Source: Cristatella mucedo
Lineage: Eukaryota; Bryozoa; Phylactolaemata; Cristatellidae
Reading direction: 5' to 3'
NCBI GenBank assembly: GCA_009760855.2
Contig: WPIO01000001.1
Coordinates: 3,308,001 to 3,372,000 of the forward strand
DNA: 64,000 nt
The position numbers were made by a program, and so were the translations under genes. The notes beneath the pieces were generated by a model. The model had not been told where the DNA came from, ran no database searches, and saw only the letters and a program-made list of their open reading frames with translations. This document shows, piece after piece, positions 35,377 to 46,854 of the stretch. How positions within the stretch are numbered: the stretch's first letter is position 1; the number at the start of each line of letters is the position of its first letter.

Positions 35377-36130
35377 GTCACCAGTAAAAAAAAAACTCCT
35401 ACACTGCTATAATTCCTGCAAAGCTGGGGCACGCTGGTTCGAGCTTACGACGACCTTCAACTTGATACAAGCCGGGCAATAAACTGGGCAGGCTTGGTTG
35501 AAACTGAATGAGCCTCGGATGGCAGGAGTGCGGGACTTCCCAGCTTTCACGGCGGAGGTGTGAAAGCCTCTTCCGCTCTAGAGGAGGTCGTGGCCTCAGC
35601 TCACCCTCCAGCGGTTCCATTTTCCGTCAGCTTTCCTTCGGTCAAACTGACCGACGACCAGGCCCGCGTTTACACGATCGGCTTTTCCGGCGGTTTTCCG
35701 TCAGCTATTCAGTCAAGTTATCCGCAAAAGCTCGACCCACTGAGTAGTCATGGGTTCGTTGCAATTTGGGCGGTAGGAAATGGGGTTCGATTGCTTGTCA
35801 GGCTCAGCTTATCGGCTATGTCTCTTGTCGCCCTCTCTCTTATTGATAAATTCTCTTATTCCTCTCTAAAATTTACAATAAAGTTTGGCTAATCACCTAA
35901 TAAACCTCAAAAAAGGTAGTCGTGCCCTCTCTCGCCATCTATGCTTCCATCGGATTCACAAAGAAGTCGAGTTTCTGTCGGCTTTCTGTGCTGCCACCGA
36001 CGGGCCCACTGAGAGAGATGACGTCGGCGGCAAGTGTGGTGGGAAAAGCCGATCTAAAACACGCCAAAAACCGACCGTGTAGACTCGGCTTTGGGCGCGT
36101 CCCTGGTTTCAACGACCTTTCGCAGGGAAA
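35377..36130. promoter_or_regulatory. Upstream region of ZUP1, possible promoter
   Basis: Lies just upstream of the ZUP1 start on the minus strand and is moderately GC-rich with CpGs. It contains a repeated ttttccgtcagct (near 35622 and 35696). No core promoter element was recognised; the role is inferred from position. Confidence 0.3.
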
Positions 36131-37435
36131 ATAGCTATCTTATAAATGCTGCCTTGCCGGTTAGTATGGCTCTTACCCCAGGCCGAAATCTGAAAACAGT
36201 GTTATGGCTCACTGTTGCATGACCTTCAATCTCTGCTGCTGGTAATTTGGGCATTTTGCGTATTCGCCGTATGGTGGGGATACCGAGCATCTGAGCCTTC
36301 TGCTTAATACTTTTTTTTCACTGCCGGCCCAACCCTATTTTCGTCACTCAAAATTGAATTTATGGGCTTAGACCTAAGATCATCTCTAAGGCTAGTTGGT
36401 CTGTGTAGGCGCGTGGAACAAGTACGGCAGATCACCGGTTACGGCCACTAATACACTTAGATATTAGCGGTCGGTAATCTCTCCGTGCAGTCGATCCCCG
36501 TGCGGGTCTGTGTGTGCAGGTGCTCATGGCATCAAGACAGTCGGATGCGATCTGTGCGATTCGGCATATAGGACTGGTACTTTTTAGCCTACATTTTACC
36601 CTAGTTTTCCGAGTGGGATGATGACGTCGGGGGTGAGGACCTCTGGTAATTTCTTACTCTAGTCCACTAAAGCGTCATTGGCATGGTGCAGGCTGAAGCT
36701 AATGAGCTTCCTAAAACTAATACTTGGGTATTAGTGCGATGCGGCCCTCGAAGGAGAGCATGGGTGGTAAGGGAGCGGAATAGTGGATACTTCAAGCATA
36801 ATCAAGTCCAGACTCGTCGCACGCGTGTGCTTCTCCAATGCTATCCTTCACTTTGTCACTATTTTGCCGCTGCTCCCGACGATCCGTGTACTGCTGACGG
36901 CAATCCACCAATACCTGCTCGCTCAGTAGCTGAGCTGGGGGGGGGTTAAGCTCAGCTGAGGTACTTCCATCAAAGTAGTGCCAGATGATGCAAGTCTGTA
37001 TAACCATGTGCCATTTATGGCCAGTGTCGCTGTTATCGTTCTCATACGCAGGGTGGTTTGCCGCTTATCAGTTATTACCTAGCGTAAGACCAGTGTGCTC
37101 ACTTAGTGTACATACCCTAGGGCTTTCGAGTAATCATTTTTGGAGAATTTTTTTCTGTCAAGGGATACAGGACAGTTTTAGGTCAGCATGTTCCACGCGT
37201 GAATCTCTCAGGAACCAAGGTGCCGAGCTTCTCAAGCCACGATGGGTCAGGCTTTCTTGGGTTGACCTGCGACTTGGTTCAAAATACTGTACATGCGTAT
37301 GACCATCCAGCTCTGCTTTCTTGTCATACTCCGGTCGAGAAGACGTTTGAAGTAAAACTAGCTCATGCAAGTTAAAAATCAGGAGAAATTCCGGTGTAGC
37401 ATTGCAATGCGGGCATGAGTGCCCGCTTACCTAAT
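36131..37435. other. No gene recognised
   Basis: Mixed-composition DNA with a G-run at 36937-36945. No domain or repeat family was recognised. Confidence 0.35.
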
Positions 37436-37439
37436 GGTG

Positions 37440-37515
37440 CGCCCGCCTACTTTCGGGAAACGATGCGAGCCCACAACCTGAGTCTTGAAGTGCTCGCACC
37501 TTACCTTCGTGAAAG
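37440..37515 (-). mobile_element. Possible diverged SINE head (SINE-A-like)
   Basis: cgatgcgagcccacaacctg and agtgctcgcaccttacc resemble the reversed SINE-A head, but no tail was seen. Confidence 0.35.
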
Positions 37516-37602
37516 GCTTTGCCGTCCACAATGACGGGAGACATTGAATCACTTCGGGCGCATCCTATGGAGATTTCCCAGCAATTATTACCTCGATGTC
37601 AG

Positions 37603-37772
37603 ATGTGATGGCACACTACGTATTGCTTTTCACAACCTCGGTCCCGATGTCATGGGTTCGAATCATGTGGTTGGCGATCCTTTATCGCCGTTGCAAGCCG
37701 TGGTGAGCGGTAAACGCCCTTCTGTTGCTATACAAACGAGGCTGTTGAATCAGCTAGTATTTTATTTTTTCA
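37603..37772 (+). mobile_element. SINE-B copy
   Basis: Head gatggcacactacg with B box GGTTCGAATC, body ggcgatcctttatcgccgtt (perfect GGCGAT/ATCGCC hairpin), then cgctatacaaa... gaggctgttgaatcagctag and a T-rich end. Confidence 0.87.
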
Positions 37773-38107
37773 TATTTTAAAAATACTGTACAGTAAACTT
37801 TCTCTTTGAACTCTGCGACAGTAGCGCTTGTATTCGGAGCACACTCAAATCATATCCAAAAGGGAGTTGTTGCTAGAAAACAAACTACATTTTCTCGTAC
37901 CGATACTTTGAAAAGAGAACGATTTTGACATCAAATGTTTACCTTAATTTCGGTCGTACGGGTCCGCACCTTTTTGTCTCGATGCTGGCTTCCTTCCAAT
38001 TTGCCTTCGCAGGCTAGCGAATCAGGCGTGACCTCAGGTTATGTGACTTTACACAGAACTCGGAGACAGTATATGCATTACAAAATTATACAAATTGACT
38101 TGCTTTG

Positions 38108-38430
38108 ATAACAATAATAGTCACACATTTGTATAACGCCCTAAGAGAGCTAATTCGCTCGCACTTTACATGTGCTGGAAAGAAAGTATTTTAACGCGGA
38201 CTCTGCAATTTCTTTGGAGACAAAGGTTCATTTTAGCTTCTACTTAAATATCCTTGAGTCAGAGAGGGGATGCCGTGACATCAGTCGGGAGTGAGTACCA
38301 GGCTTCGGAATTACAAAAAGTAAAGGCTCTATCTCTAAAGGATTTTATGTGATTCTGGAACAAAGGTTGCTTGAGACACATTGCATAGAACTAAGAGATG
38401 TGCATTTTCGGCATTAGAAGTAACGGTACC
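38108..38430 (-). mobile_element. LINE-2w C-terminal fragment and tail
   Basis: The reversed tail (cacatttgtataacgcccta then agagagctaattcgctc) is followed by sequence similar to the 27905-28400 copy, including gccgtgacatcagtcggga and ctctatctctaaaggatttt. Confidence 0.7.
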
Positions 38431-38804
38431 AAAATCGATAACGCGGCTAGTTTTTTGGAAGCTAGCTGCGACTAACGAGCCTTGTGACTAGGTTCGTAAA
38501 AAGGGGTGCACTGAAAAAGTCTGCTATCGATTTGACGATTTCAGCAGTCTTTACATCTACATAGACACGGACTCTCGTGGAATGAATCGACGATTTCGCC
38601 GGTAAAGTCGTCCGCCATGTCTTTGAAAGTAACGTAGAGGGCGTTCCCTCTACGGTGCGTATGATTGGTCGTTTGTGCAGCTCTGCTCTGGGCCAAGATG
38701 AAGAGCCAGCACAGCTCCAGAGTCTTTGTCTAGCCTTTGATCAATCCTGGACCGCGACCTCCGCCTCCGCCCCCCTAGCTTTTCTGACCTAAATAAATAA
38801 ATAA

Positions 38805-38950
38805 ATATAAATATAATTCATTTATATAGAGCCCCAAGAGAATTTAATCTCTATTCAGGCGCTTCACCTATGCCTCGGGGCTCGAGCCCACGACTTCAGT
38901 CAGACCTTGGTCGGAGCGAGCACCTTAACCCCTAGACCAAACCAGCTCGG
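38805..38950 (-). mobile_element. SINE-A copy
   Basis: tataattcatttatatagag then ccccaagagaatttaatctc, GGGCTCGAGCCC at about 38878-38889 and gagcaccttaacccctagac. A well-preserved reverse copy. Confidence 0.8.
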
Positions 38951-40655
38951 CAAGGCACCATAGAATGTACAGAGGCGAGACTCGCCGTGTAAGCGCGACG
39001 TCGTGTGAGCATGACCGTGTAAACGCGAATTTAGGTAAATTTGGCTTCGGTGGAAGAGAACGATAGCACTTTTCTCTCCGCTTGGCTTTATCAGCTGTAA
39101 GTGCGTGAAAAGTCGAACGCCATCTCCCTAGAAGTCCCATTACTCCAGCTCTAGGTCAACTCCTAGTCATTCCCAAACAAAATGCTAGCGCGGCCGGAGA
39201 ATGTGTATACGCACTCAGAAAAATTATTTCTCCTGATTTTAGCCGTAGCTTGTGAAACAGTTCAAGCCCTTTAGGATGTAGCAGACATGCTAAACCGAAC
39301 AAGCCATTCGTTGGTTTTATGGAGATCGCTCAAATCTCGCACAAACCTTCGAGTAGCGATCACTATGTTGCATAACAATTCCATTTCCTGCTTGTTACAT
39401 CCAAACAAATGAGAGCAAATCTCTGTGGTCGTTATAGGGGTTGACCCTTTAAACGGGTGGGCCTTGACCTCGCCCGAGCCAGTCATTATTACTAGCGACA
39501 TGGCCCTCGGTCCTGGCTTGTTTGAGAAGTTACAGTCGGTCCCCGTGAATCCATTTATTATGATCTATATGCAATCGCCAACATAGTTCCTTCGAGTAGC
39601 AGGTAACTAGATACACAATATATTTAAATGCAAATAATTTATTTCAAGGTGACGAGCCAGCCATTGGTATCTACGTATTCGGCTTTTTTTTAAAGGGAAT
39701 TGGCATTGGTTGAATCCGCATCGTAGGTTTTTTAAAGGGAATTTGTTTTGTCTCTCCGCCCAACAATACAATCATTCGTCTCAAATGATTCTCACGTGGA
39801 GATTTGCTAAAAAATTGTAACAATAAATATAAAACTCTGCTCTAGAAACTGAGGCAAGGATAGTTTTTTCAGTGCACGAAAACTTTAGTAAACGATGCGA
39901 GACCATGCAAGTTTTGCAAATGTACGGAATGCTGAGGCTCCTAGCCGCGAAATTACGAACAAACTGAAATAAATAACGTATAAAAGACATTGCAGTTGTG
40001 TAGCTAATACTGGCAGAACTAACGCAAACAGTGTGGCCAGCGAGTCGTAAGAACGGCATCGAATGCATGCCGGCGCGCCGTATATAACGAATCACGATCA
40101 CAATCTTTTCTTGGCCATACCTGAGAGATCATACCAGACGCCTGTGTGAGACAAGCTGCTGTCAAATTCAACGGCCTATCAGTCTTTGTCTGAATCTTGA
40201 AGAATCTCACAAATTAAGAGTTAAAAAAAAAGTATATGAACCCGCGAAGATTATGACGCGATTGATTTCGGCACGGCTTATGTTTCACCAACACTTTTTA
40301 AATAGTCGGCACCCCGCAAAGTGAGGTTGGCTTTGTGTAATTTTATCACATTATGGCAAAACATTGCTGTCTGCCCATCAAAATAGGAAATTAAAAAAAT
40401 TGCTCAAAATAATTTTCAATGTCTGAATCTCCCGTTTGCTTAGATTTTGCGATATACGTATGTTTATCTAAGGAATTAATAATAAGTGAGCAAAAAAGCA
40501 AGCAGAAATTTGCCGTAGCAGAAATATTCTAAGCAATGGAAAGGAAATTTGATGCAAAGAAAACTCTATCAGATATAACCCACAGACATGAAGAGCCGTC
40601 CTATACAACTCAGTGGCCGCGTCATGTAATCGTCCATAAATGAGACAAACAATAT
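38951..40655. other. No gene recognised
   Basis: Only unrecognised short frames, for example minus 39781-40101 (106 codons). Confidence 0.35.
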
Positions 40656-40659
40656 TTCA

Positions 40660-40790
40660 TTTTTCTAGTGCCCTAACAGAAATGATTCTCAAAGCAGGTG
40701 TTTTGCTTATGCCTCAGGGCTCGAGCCAACGAACTTGTTCGTTTAAGGTGCGAACCTCACCACTTGACCAAATTAGTCTGGCCAGTGGGG
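40660..40790 (-). mobile_element. SINE-A copy, diverged
   Basis: ttctagtgccctaacagaaa, then atgcctcagggctcgagcc and aacctcaccacttgaccaaa keep the reversed tail, B box and A box order. Confidence 0.65.
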
Positions 40791-40799
40791 GTCTATCAT

Positions 40800-41885
40800 T
40801 GAATTATGAATTGTTCAGTGTAGAAAAATTGGAAATATTTTTTTAAGTACAGTACAAATACCCTAAGGTATAATAAAGAATTGCAAAGTATAATAAAGTG
40901 CATGGAATAGCAATTAGATGATTCTCAATATAATTCAAAATAATAAAAAGGGCTGACACTTCAATGTAAATATATTAGCGCGAATTCGACGAACTCATTT
41001 CACTGGTAAGCTGCTCTAAAAAAAATCACCTGTTTTGAATGCTCCGCTTCAGGCATTGTGAGCTGCGAACGCTCACCAGATGCGCCGGAGACGCCGCGAA
41101 AGGGAAAGCTATTGACTGCCATGATGCAAAATTGCGCTTAAAATTACTTTTATTTGATAAATGAAGTTCCCAAAAATGGCGAATTGCGTTTGGATGCCTC
41201 CTTTCAAATATCTAAAATGCGCAACACACACACACGAAGCCGCTTGCAAAATGCAAAGAGTTTCAATGAAGTTGCCGACATTTTAGAGCTGTGTGCTGAC
41301 TTTTACTGGAGCGCTGGGTATGTGGCAATTTTTTGAGAATCATTGAAGCTACTAGTAATTTAACGCCAATTAATCCCCAAGCTCTTCCTTGTCTTTGTTC
41401 TGTTCACTAGGAACCGCGTTTGCAATCTGAATCGGCGTTTTTTAGTGTGCTTGTCTATTGTCAATTGCATTTCTCTCGGAAGCTCCTACTTTTACTTTTC
41501 ATAAGTGGTGGCTGTGGCATTGCAGAAGTAAATGCGTTCATGCCTAATTGAATGGGGGAAATGCGTCCAGCACTAGGTAGCTCACAGATCCAAGGCGCTC
41601 ACCAAATCCTTCGCGAGCACCTGCCGTCTTCCTAGCCTACAAAGGAACTGTGCCTCATTGTTATAGGCCATATCTGTCAGGGAATAGACGTCGACGGCTA
41701 ACAGCAATCTGGTAGGGAGCCTTTGGGATCCGCTTCAGGCCTAATTCTTTTCACAACTTAAACCGTACCTCTTGCCGACGTAATCGCCTAGGAAAAATAA
41801 CATATGACAGATGCAGAACACAGTTGCACTTGCTGCTTTTCAAGCACTCTTAACTTCCCACAGCACGTAGTTTTAACGTTCGCAT
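40800..41885. other. No gene recognised
   Basis: AT-rich in its left part. No recognised feature. Confidence 0.4.
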
Positions 41886-41889
41886 TTAG

Positions 41890-42615
41890 ATGGCAGCAAA
41901 CTGTCTCAAATAAAGGTTCAACCAAATTAACTGCTATGACCAAACATAGTGTTACTGAGAAACTGAAAGCGTAAACCTCAAATGGGCTCCGTCAGGATGT
42001 ATCTCCTGTAGCATCTGCACGAAGTATGGGTTGCCAGTTTCGAAGTGACCCTTCACTGGATGAGCACATCAGCTTCACAGTGAAGTCTGTCTACTATTAT
42101 CTATGTAGCATTACCAATATTCAGATTGCCTTGGATAAGGGCACTACCACCAGACTGGTTCATACATTTGTGACATCCTATTGAGACTTTCACCACCCTG
42201 CATTTAGCTCACTACTGTTAAGGCCGGCTTGAGTAATGAGATGCTTTAGATTTGTGGAAAACGCTGCAGCTAGACTTGTCTATCGTGAACGACAAAAACG
42301 ACGCCACGTATTAAACCACCACTCACCAATCCTCAGTGGCTCCCCAATATAAGCGGGTATTGAATTTGATGTCCTGTCACTCACTTTCAAATCCATCCTT
42401 GCCTCTGCCTTAGTCTGAAATAGTTCCTAATCAGGCCTTCAGTCGCACCGACACCAGCACCCCCGATTCGGACCGTTTGGTTGTGCCTCTAAAGAAGTTC
42501 CAACTCCATCGAGATGGTGCTTTCAGCTGCTGTGTTCCCAAAGCCCGATACGAACGAATGACTGAATTTGCGACAATTACCGATTTGAGGACATTCAAAA
42601 AGAAACCAGCAGCCT
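41890..42615 (+). mobile_element. LINE-2w reverse transcriptase C-terminal region, decayed
   Basis: Plus-strand frames give FEVTLHWMSTSASQ-type sequence, ARLVYRERQKRRHV, LSLTFKSIL, DRLVVPLKKF, AFSCCVPKARYERMT and finally LRTFKKKPAA with a stop, matching the end of LINE-2w proteins. No 3' tail follows. Confidence 0.75.
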
Positions 42616-43283
42616 AGCCATTGCTTTCTCGCCGCCTTTGCTTCCTTCAAGGACTGTCTTCCGTTTGCTCGTTTGCTCACAGCCTGTGCATGCCATTCGC
42701 TGGCTGGCCCACCTGTGTGTTCGGAGCTTCGTCCTGCACGAACGCATCCTGCCGGCCATTGCCGTTCTCAGCGCCAGCAAAGTTTCCGGGCCGAACAGCC
42801 GAGCAGCACCGAGCGACACGTGCTTCGACCTTTGCCTGCAGAGGTCGCAGAGTTCGCCCAGCTCTGACTCGATAGCTAAGCGGCATGCTGTCAGCTGGAG
42901 GCCGTTGATGGCAATCGAAATTGGGGCAACTTTTCTAAGCAATGTATTCAGCTTTGGCAGTAAAAGGTGACTCCGAGAGCAGAAATTCGTGTGCATCTCC
43001 GGCATCCTGAAACACTTACTTCTGCCTAGCCAACTTAGCAAAACAGAGCTAGCTAAGCCCTACAGCATCGACTTCCAGTGAGCCGACTTCGTGTAAGAGA
43101 ACAGAAATCTCGTCGGAAGTCGCCAACCTGCGAGCGTATAAGTAGGGAGGGCATGGCCAGCAAACAAGAAACAATGCCAGAACGAGCCACTACAACCGAG
43201 CCACAGTTGCACGGGGGGGGGGGGGGAGGCTACCGCCAGTCATGGTTCGAAGCGTGGGCGTACTAAGGTAACCTCAGCTGCAA
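42616..43283. other. Region between LINE-2w and porcupine; unrecognised open frames and a G14 run
   Basis: Both strands carry open frames (minus 42595-43041, plus 42638-42970), GC-rich and unrecognised. Fourteen consecutive G occur at 43213-43226, just downstream of porcupine. No AATAAA poly(A) signal was seen close to the porcupine stop codon. Confidence 0.35.
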
Positions 43284-44864
43284 TCACTTGATCAGCCAAT
43301 AGAAAGCATAGGTAGCCACGACAACATAGTGGCTAGCAAAACCCAAGGCCGACCATTTGCTCAGGGTGTGCTTCATGTTGTAGCCTTTCTCCTGCTCGTC
43401 GCCCGTGTCGAACATGACTCCCAGGTAGGCCAAATGGAACGCCGCCAGCAGGCCGAACCCGACGTTGACGGCCACGACGGCCGGATGTCGAGCTCCGTAG
43501 CGGTGCTTCGCCGCGCACGCGCAGCGGCCCGAAGCCGCTGACGCCGCCGAGGCCGCCGGCTTGCAGGTGCGAGCCTCGACGCAAGCCGAGAAGCCGGCAG
43601 CAAGAGCGCGCCGAAGCACATGCTCGACGTACGAGTAGAGGCCGAGCGAGAGGAGAACGGCAGCGAGCTGAAAGTTGACGCCGTGCAGCAGCGAGCTGGC
43701 CGCGTAGGTGAGCAGCACGGCAGCGCCGCTGCCGAGTGCCTGGCGGCTAGGAGCGAACACGTACGCCTTCAGCCAGCGGTGCATCGGCAGGTTCCAGCCG
43801 GCGACCACCTCGACGAGGGAGCGTGGCAGCTCGATGCGTGACGGGCGCGCCACGGCGATGCTCTCGACGAACGCGCCGCTGCTTCCGCCGCCGTAGACGC
43901 CCAGTCCTGCCAGCATGGCGGCCAGCTCGGCCAGGTAGCTGACGAAATAGTGGCTGAAGCGGAACGACTGGGCGTCGCGATAGGCGGACAGCCACACGTA
44001 GCGGTCGTCGTTGAACACCCACCGACCGAAGCAAGTCGACGTGACGAGGCAGAGGACGGCCAGCGGCAGCCGTGTGGCGACGCCGCGCAGCCAGCTTCCG
44101 TTCAGCGTCCTCCCGTCGCCCTCCACGCAGTCCACGTAGCAGGAGAAGGACAGCCACGGGCCGAAGATGGCGGTGCCCGGGCTCAGAGCGTAACCGGCGT
44201 ACCGCCATGCAGTCACGTCGCCATCTTCGGCGCCATCTTGGTCGCCGCCGCGCGCTCCACCGCTCGTCGAGCTGCCGTCGCCGTCTCGCTTGTCGAGGTC
44301 GAACGCCAGCGATATGGCCTTCATCGACAGGACCATCTGGGCGCCTCGAATGGCGTGCCACGCCTCGGCCGGCACGAGCAGTTCGCACAGGACGACAAAC
44401 GCGGCCGTAGCGGCGGCCAGGCACGGCCCGCGCCGGCCCTCGAGGCGTGCCACGAGCAGCAGCGCGTACGAGCCACAGCAGTAGGCGGCAGGCAGGGCGC
44501 ACAAGCTGCCGAAGAACAGCTGGCCCGCGGCGACACCGGCCGACGCGTGCACGCTGTGCGCCAGCAGCGGCCGCAGGCGGCCCAGCCTGACGGCAACGGT
44601 GCAGAGCAGGCAGAGGGCGAGCAGAGGCACCAGACTGCCAGCCGTGCTCTCGACGCTTGGAACGACGCACGTGGTCACGAGCTGCTCCAGAGGCGGGCGC
44701 GGTGCCGCAGGCAGCTCGCTCCTGGGCGCGACGACCGGGATGAAGTTGCCCTCGTCGTCGTAGTAACCACCCACGTCGCCATCGTACATTTGCCGGAGCG
44801 CCTCCAAGTCTGCACCCTCGGGAATCCCCTCAAAGTCGTCGTAAGCAGCAAAGTACTCGTCCAT
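43284..44864 (-). CDS. PORCN: Porcupine, protein-serine O-palmitoleoyltransferase (MBOAT family), intact single exon
   Basis: Porcupine attaches palmitoleate to a conserved serine of Wnt proteins in the ER membrane, which Wnt secretion and signalling require. The frame is open for 526 codons from ATG 44864 to TGA 43284. The open frame reaches 44954, but the codon there is GTG; ATG 44864 has a strong Kozak context (gccATGG). Family signatures run in order: WHAIRGAQMVLSMKAISLAFD (~170-190), GTAIFGPWLSF (~230-240), ELPRSLVEVVAGWNLP (~345-360) and YAASSLLHGVNFQLAAVLLS (~387-406), then YSYVEHVLR. The MBOAT Asn (WNLP, ~N358) and catalytic His (LLHG, ~H394) are both present. About ten hydrophobic membrane segments are visible. 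The N-terminus is acidic and tyrosine-rich and the C-terminal third has an Ala/Ser/Cys insert (~440-455). Length is close to insect porcupine (about 525 aa) and longer than the human protein (about 460). No intron interrupts it, which is odd because vertebrate PORCN has many exons. Confidence 0.96.
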   Translation of the reverse strand: MDEYFAAYDDFEGIPEGADLEALRQMYDGDVGGYYDDEGNFIPVVAPRSELPAAPRPPLEQLVTTCVVPSVESTAGSLVPLLALCLLCTVAVRLGRLRPLLAHSVHASAGVAAGQLFFGSLCALPAAYCCGSYALLLVARLEGRRGPCLAAATAAFVVLCELLVPAEAWHAIRGAQMVLSMKAISLAFDLDKRDGDGSSTSGGARGGDQDGAEDGDVTAWRYAGYALSPGTAIFGPWLSFSCYVDCVEGDGRTLNGSWLRGVATRLPLAVLCLVTSTCFGRWVFNDDRYVWLSAYRDAQSFRFSHYFVSYLAELAAMLAGLGVYGGGSSGAFVESIAVARPSRIELPRSLVEVVAGWNLPMHRWLKAYVFAPSRQALGSGAAVLLTYAASSLLHGVNFQLAAVLLSLGLYSYVEHVLRRALAAGFSACVEARTCKPAASAASAASGRCACAAKHRYGARHPAVVAVNVGFGLLAAFHLAYLGVMFDTGDEQEKGYNMKHTLSKWSALGFASHYVVVATYAFYWLIK

Positions 44865-45130
44865 GGCACCAAGCGACGAATCAGCAGCTGCTGCTGCTGC
44901 TGCTGCCGTTCTGCGAACGAAGCGGCAAGCACGTGAGCGGCGCGGGTCAGGCACACGGCTTCGGGTGTGTGGTCACGTGTCACTTGGTTGCGAGTCAGGC
45001 ACACGGCCCGACTCGAAACACGACAGCCGATGGACCGATGGTGCCAAGCGAGGGGGCGTGGCGAGCCATCTGAGCAGTCAACGAGTCGAGCGGCGCAGAA
45101 CGTATGCAGAACGAGCAGCTTAGCTGAACT
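44865..45130 (-). promoter_or_regulatory. Probable 5' leader and promoter region of porcupine
   Basis: This GC-rich stretch lies directly upstream of the porcupine ATG on the minus strand. It contains a (CAG/CTG)n run next to the start codon, a CACGTG E-box-like hexamer near 44974 and a duplicated 12-mer (caggcacacggc) near 44949 and 44997. The reading frame stays open through the CTG run up to 44954, but without an ATG. No TATA box was recognised. Promoter function is inferred from position only. Confidence 0.4.
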
Positions 45131-45232
45131 GCGACGCCACTAGCAGTAGAACCTCAGACATATCAGCAGGATCCGGGTGCTTTCCTGCCGATACCAGTCA
45201 AGCCAAACCCCTGGATCGCTGTGCCTTAATTT

Positions 45233-45347
45233 ACAGCAAAGTAAAGTGAATGTAAAGTGTATGTAATGTAAAGTAAATAGAAGGAGATTGAGTTCTCGGA
45301 GGGTGCTATAACAAATGTATTATCATTACTATTACTATTATTATGAT
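45233..45347 (+). mobile_element. LINE-2w 3' terminus
   Basis: aaggagattgagttctcgga then gggtgctataacaaatgta and ATT/ACT repeats. It is preceded by short repeats of gtaaagt. Confidence 0.75.
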
Positions 45348-45447
45348 TACTCAAAGCGATGTGTTTCCCGGTCGATTGGCAACTCGACCATGCACGGCAG
45401 ACCGGCCTGTCGGTCGATCGTCGAGCAGCCAGCCAGCCAGCAGCTGG

Positions 45448-46055
45448 CTACGAATATGGCTGCAAGGCTAGTATGTATGGCTAGTATGCAAATCCCAGAG
45501 GTTTGATTACACGTCTCCTTTGCTAAAAGAGCTAGGATGGCTACCGGTTGATCAACAGGTACAGAGCCAAGTCCTTACGCTGACCCGCAAGGCCCGCCAC
45601 GGCTGGGCTTCTTCGTACCTATCTGAACTGCTGCACCAGTTTCAGCCTCTTCACTCCCTCAGATCCTGTGTGGACAATAAATTAGCTGTTCCATTCCTCT
45701 GCTTAAAGACGATTGGCGACAGTAGCTTTAGCTCTGCAGGTCCTGGACTGTGGAACTCGCTTCCACAATTCTTACGAAACGACAACTACTCTCCTGCTGC
45801 CGACTGTGGCTCATCCTTTTCAGCAGTCCTGAGCTGCTACTTCCCTACTAATCACTACGTCAACTGCTCTCCTGACTCTGCTATGCTTCTTACTTTCTCT
45901 TTGTTTCGTGAGACGAAGTCTATTGGCTACCAAATGTGTACCGAAAGCCTCTTGGGCTGTAAGTGCGCTATACAAAACTCTCCTGCATAACACCCACATG
46001 GTCTTTATGGCTTTGTGGAGTTACAGACGGAGATACATTAACATTATGGCAGGCG
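45448..46055 (+). mobile_element. LINE-1w 3' fragment with 156-codon open frame
   Basis: Open frame 45520-45990 encodes LKELGWLPVDQQVQ, LTRKARHGW, SCVDNKLAVPFL, GLWNSLPQFLRNDNYSP and ends CAIQNSPA, closely matching the end of the 24826 copy. 3' UTR hCACCCACATGG-type sequence follows to ggagatacattaacatt. 5'-truncated, with a small duplication near 45460. Confidence 0.9.
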
Positions 46056-46850
46056 AAGGTGCCGAGATAAAGGCACGGCCGTGGTGACAACATAAAAGTG
46101 CAGTGTGCTCCGAACCTGCCACGTACAGACTGAATAGCAGATTCCGCAGCTACGATCAAACAGCTCACAACAAGTCTTGGCGGCCTCAGTCACAGGATGC
46201 AGTGGCGCGGCTACTGTGAGCTGCCACCGATGCCACTGCTGCTGCAGGCGTTAATGGGCCTCCTAAAAGAGGCCCATCAGGCCGCATGCTGTCTGGCTCG
46301 ACGAACCACGTCGGCAGCGCAAACGTCCCGGCGATGCTCTGTGATGTCGGTTGACCTTGAAAAGCAACAAATCCTACCGACTCGTCGGGATTTGAGCTCG
46401 GAAATCCGCAGTCCAGATCCCCCCCCCCCGACATTCAAGTAATATAGGCGAGGCCACTAGGGATTGCCACCCCAGACCTATCGATCAGGTTCTGGTCAGC
46501 AGTCAACCAGTATTCATGTGTGATGGAGGTCGAGCTCCAAACTGTACCACCATCGGCACGCTAAGGTCGGGCCAAAGGCCAGCAACAGTGACGATGACAG
46601 AGTGCAGCTCTTGTGACACAATAGAGGCATGTACTGTGTGCCACCCTAATAGCTTCTAGGAGTGCCGTTAAAGAAATACACTAGGCTATTTGGTATCCAC
46701 AGTTTTGCATCTACAGCTCTCACAATAAAACTGTAACCTATCAATGCAGTGCCTCGTTTCGACCGTGTGAATACATCTAGTGCCACTAGGTCTTAATTCG
46801 GTGGTATGGTGCTTGCACTTCATGACACAGACGTTTGGATTAACAATTGT
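46056..46850. other. No gene recognised; a perfect hairpin at 46254-46277
   Basis: Contains atgggcctc-ctaaaa-gaggcccat and a C11 run at 46419-46429. The rest has no recognised feature. Confidence 0.45.
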
Positions 46851-46854
46851 CATC

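Noticed and set aside
43747-44936. 307-codon minus-strand and 328-codon plus-strand frames
   Set aside because: They are shadow frames of the porcupine coding sequence, which alone has family motifs.
46254-46277. Histone mRNA 3' stem-loop
   Set aside because: The stem is 9 bp and the loop 6 bases; the histone element has a 6-bp stem and a 4-base loop with conserved flanks, and no histone gene is near.
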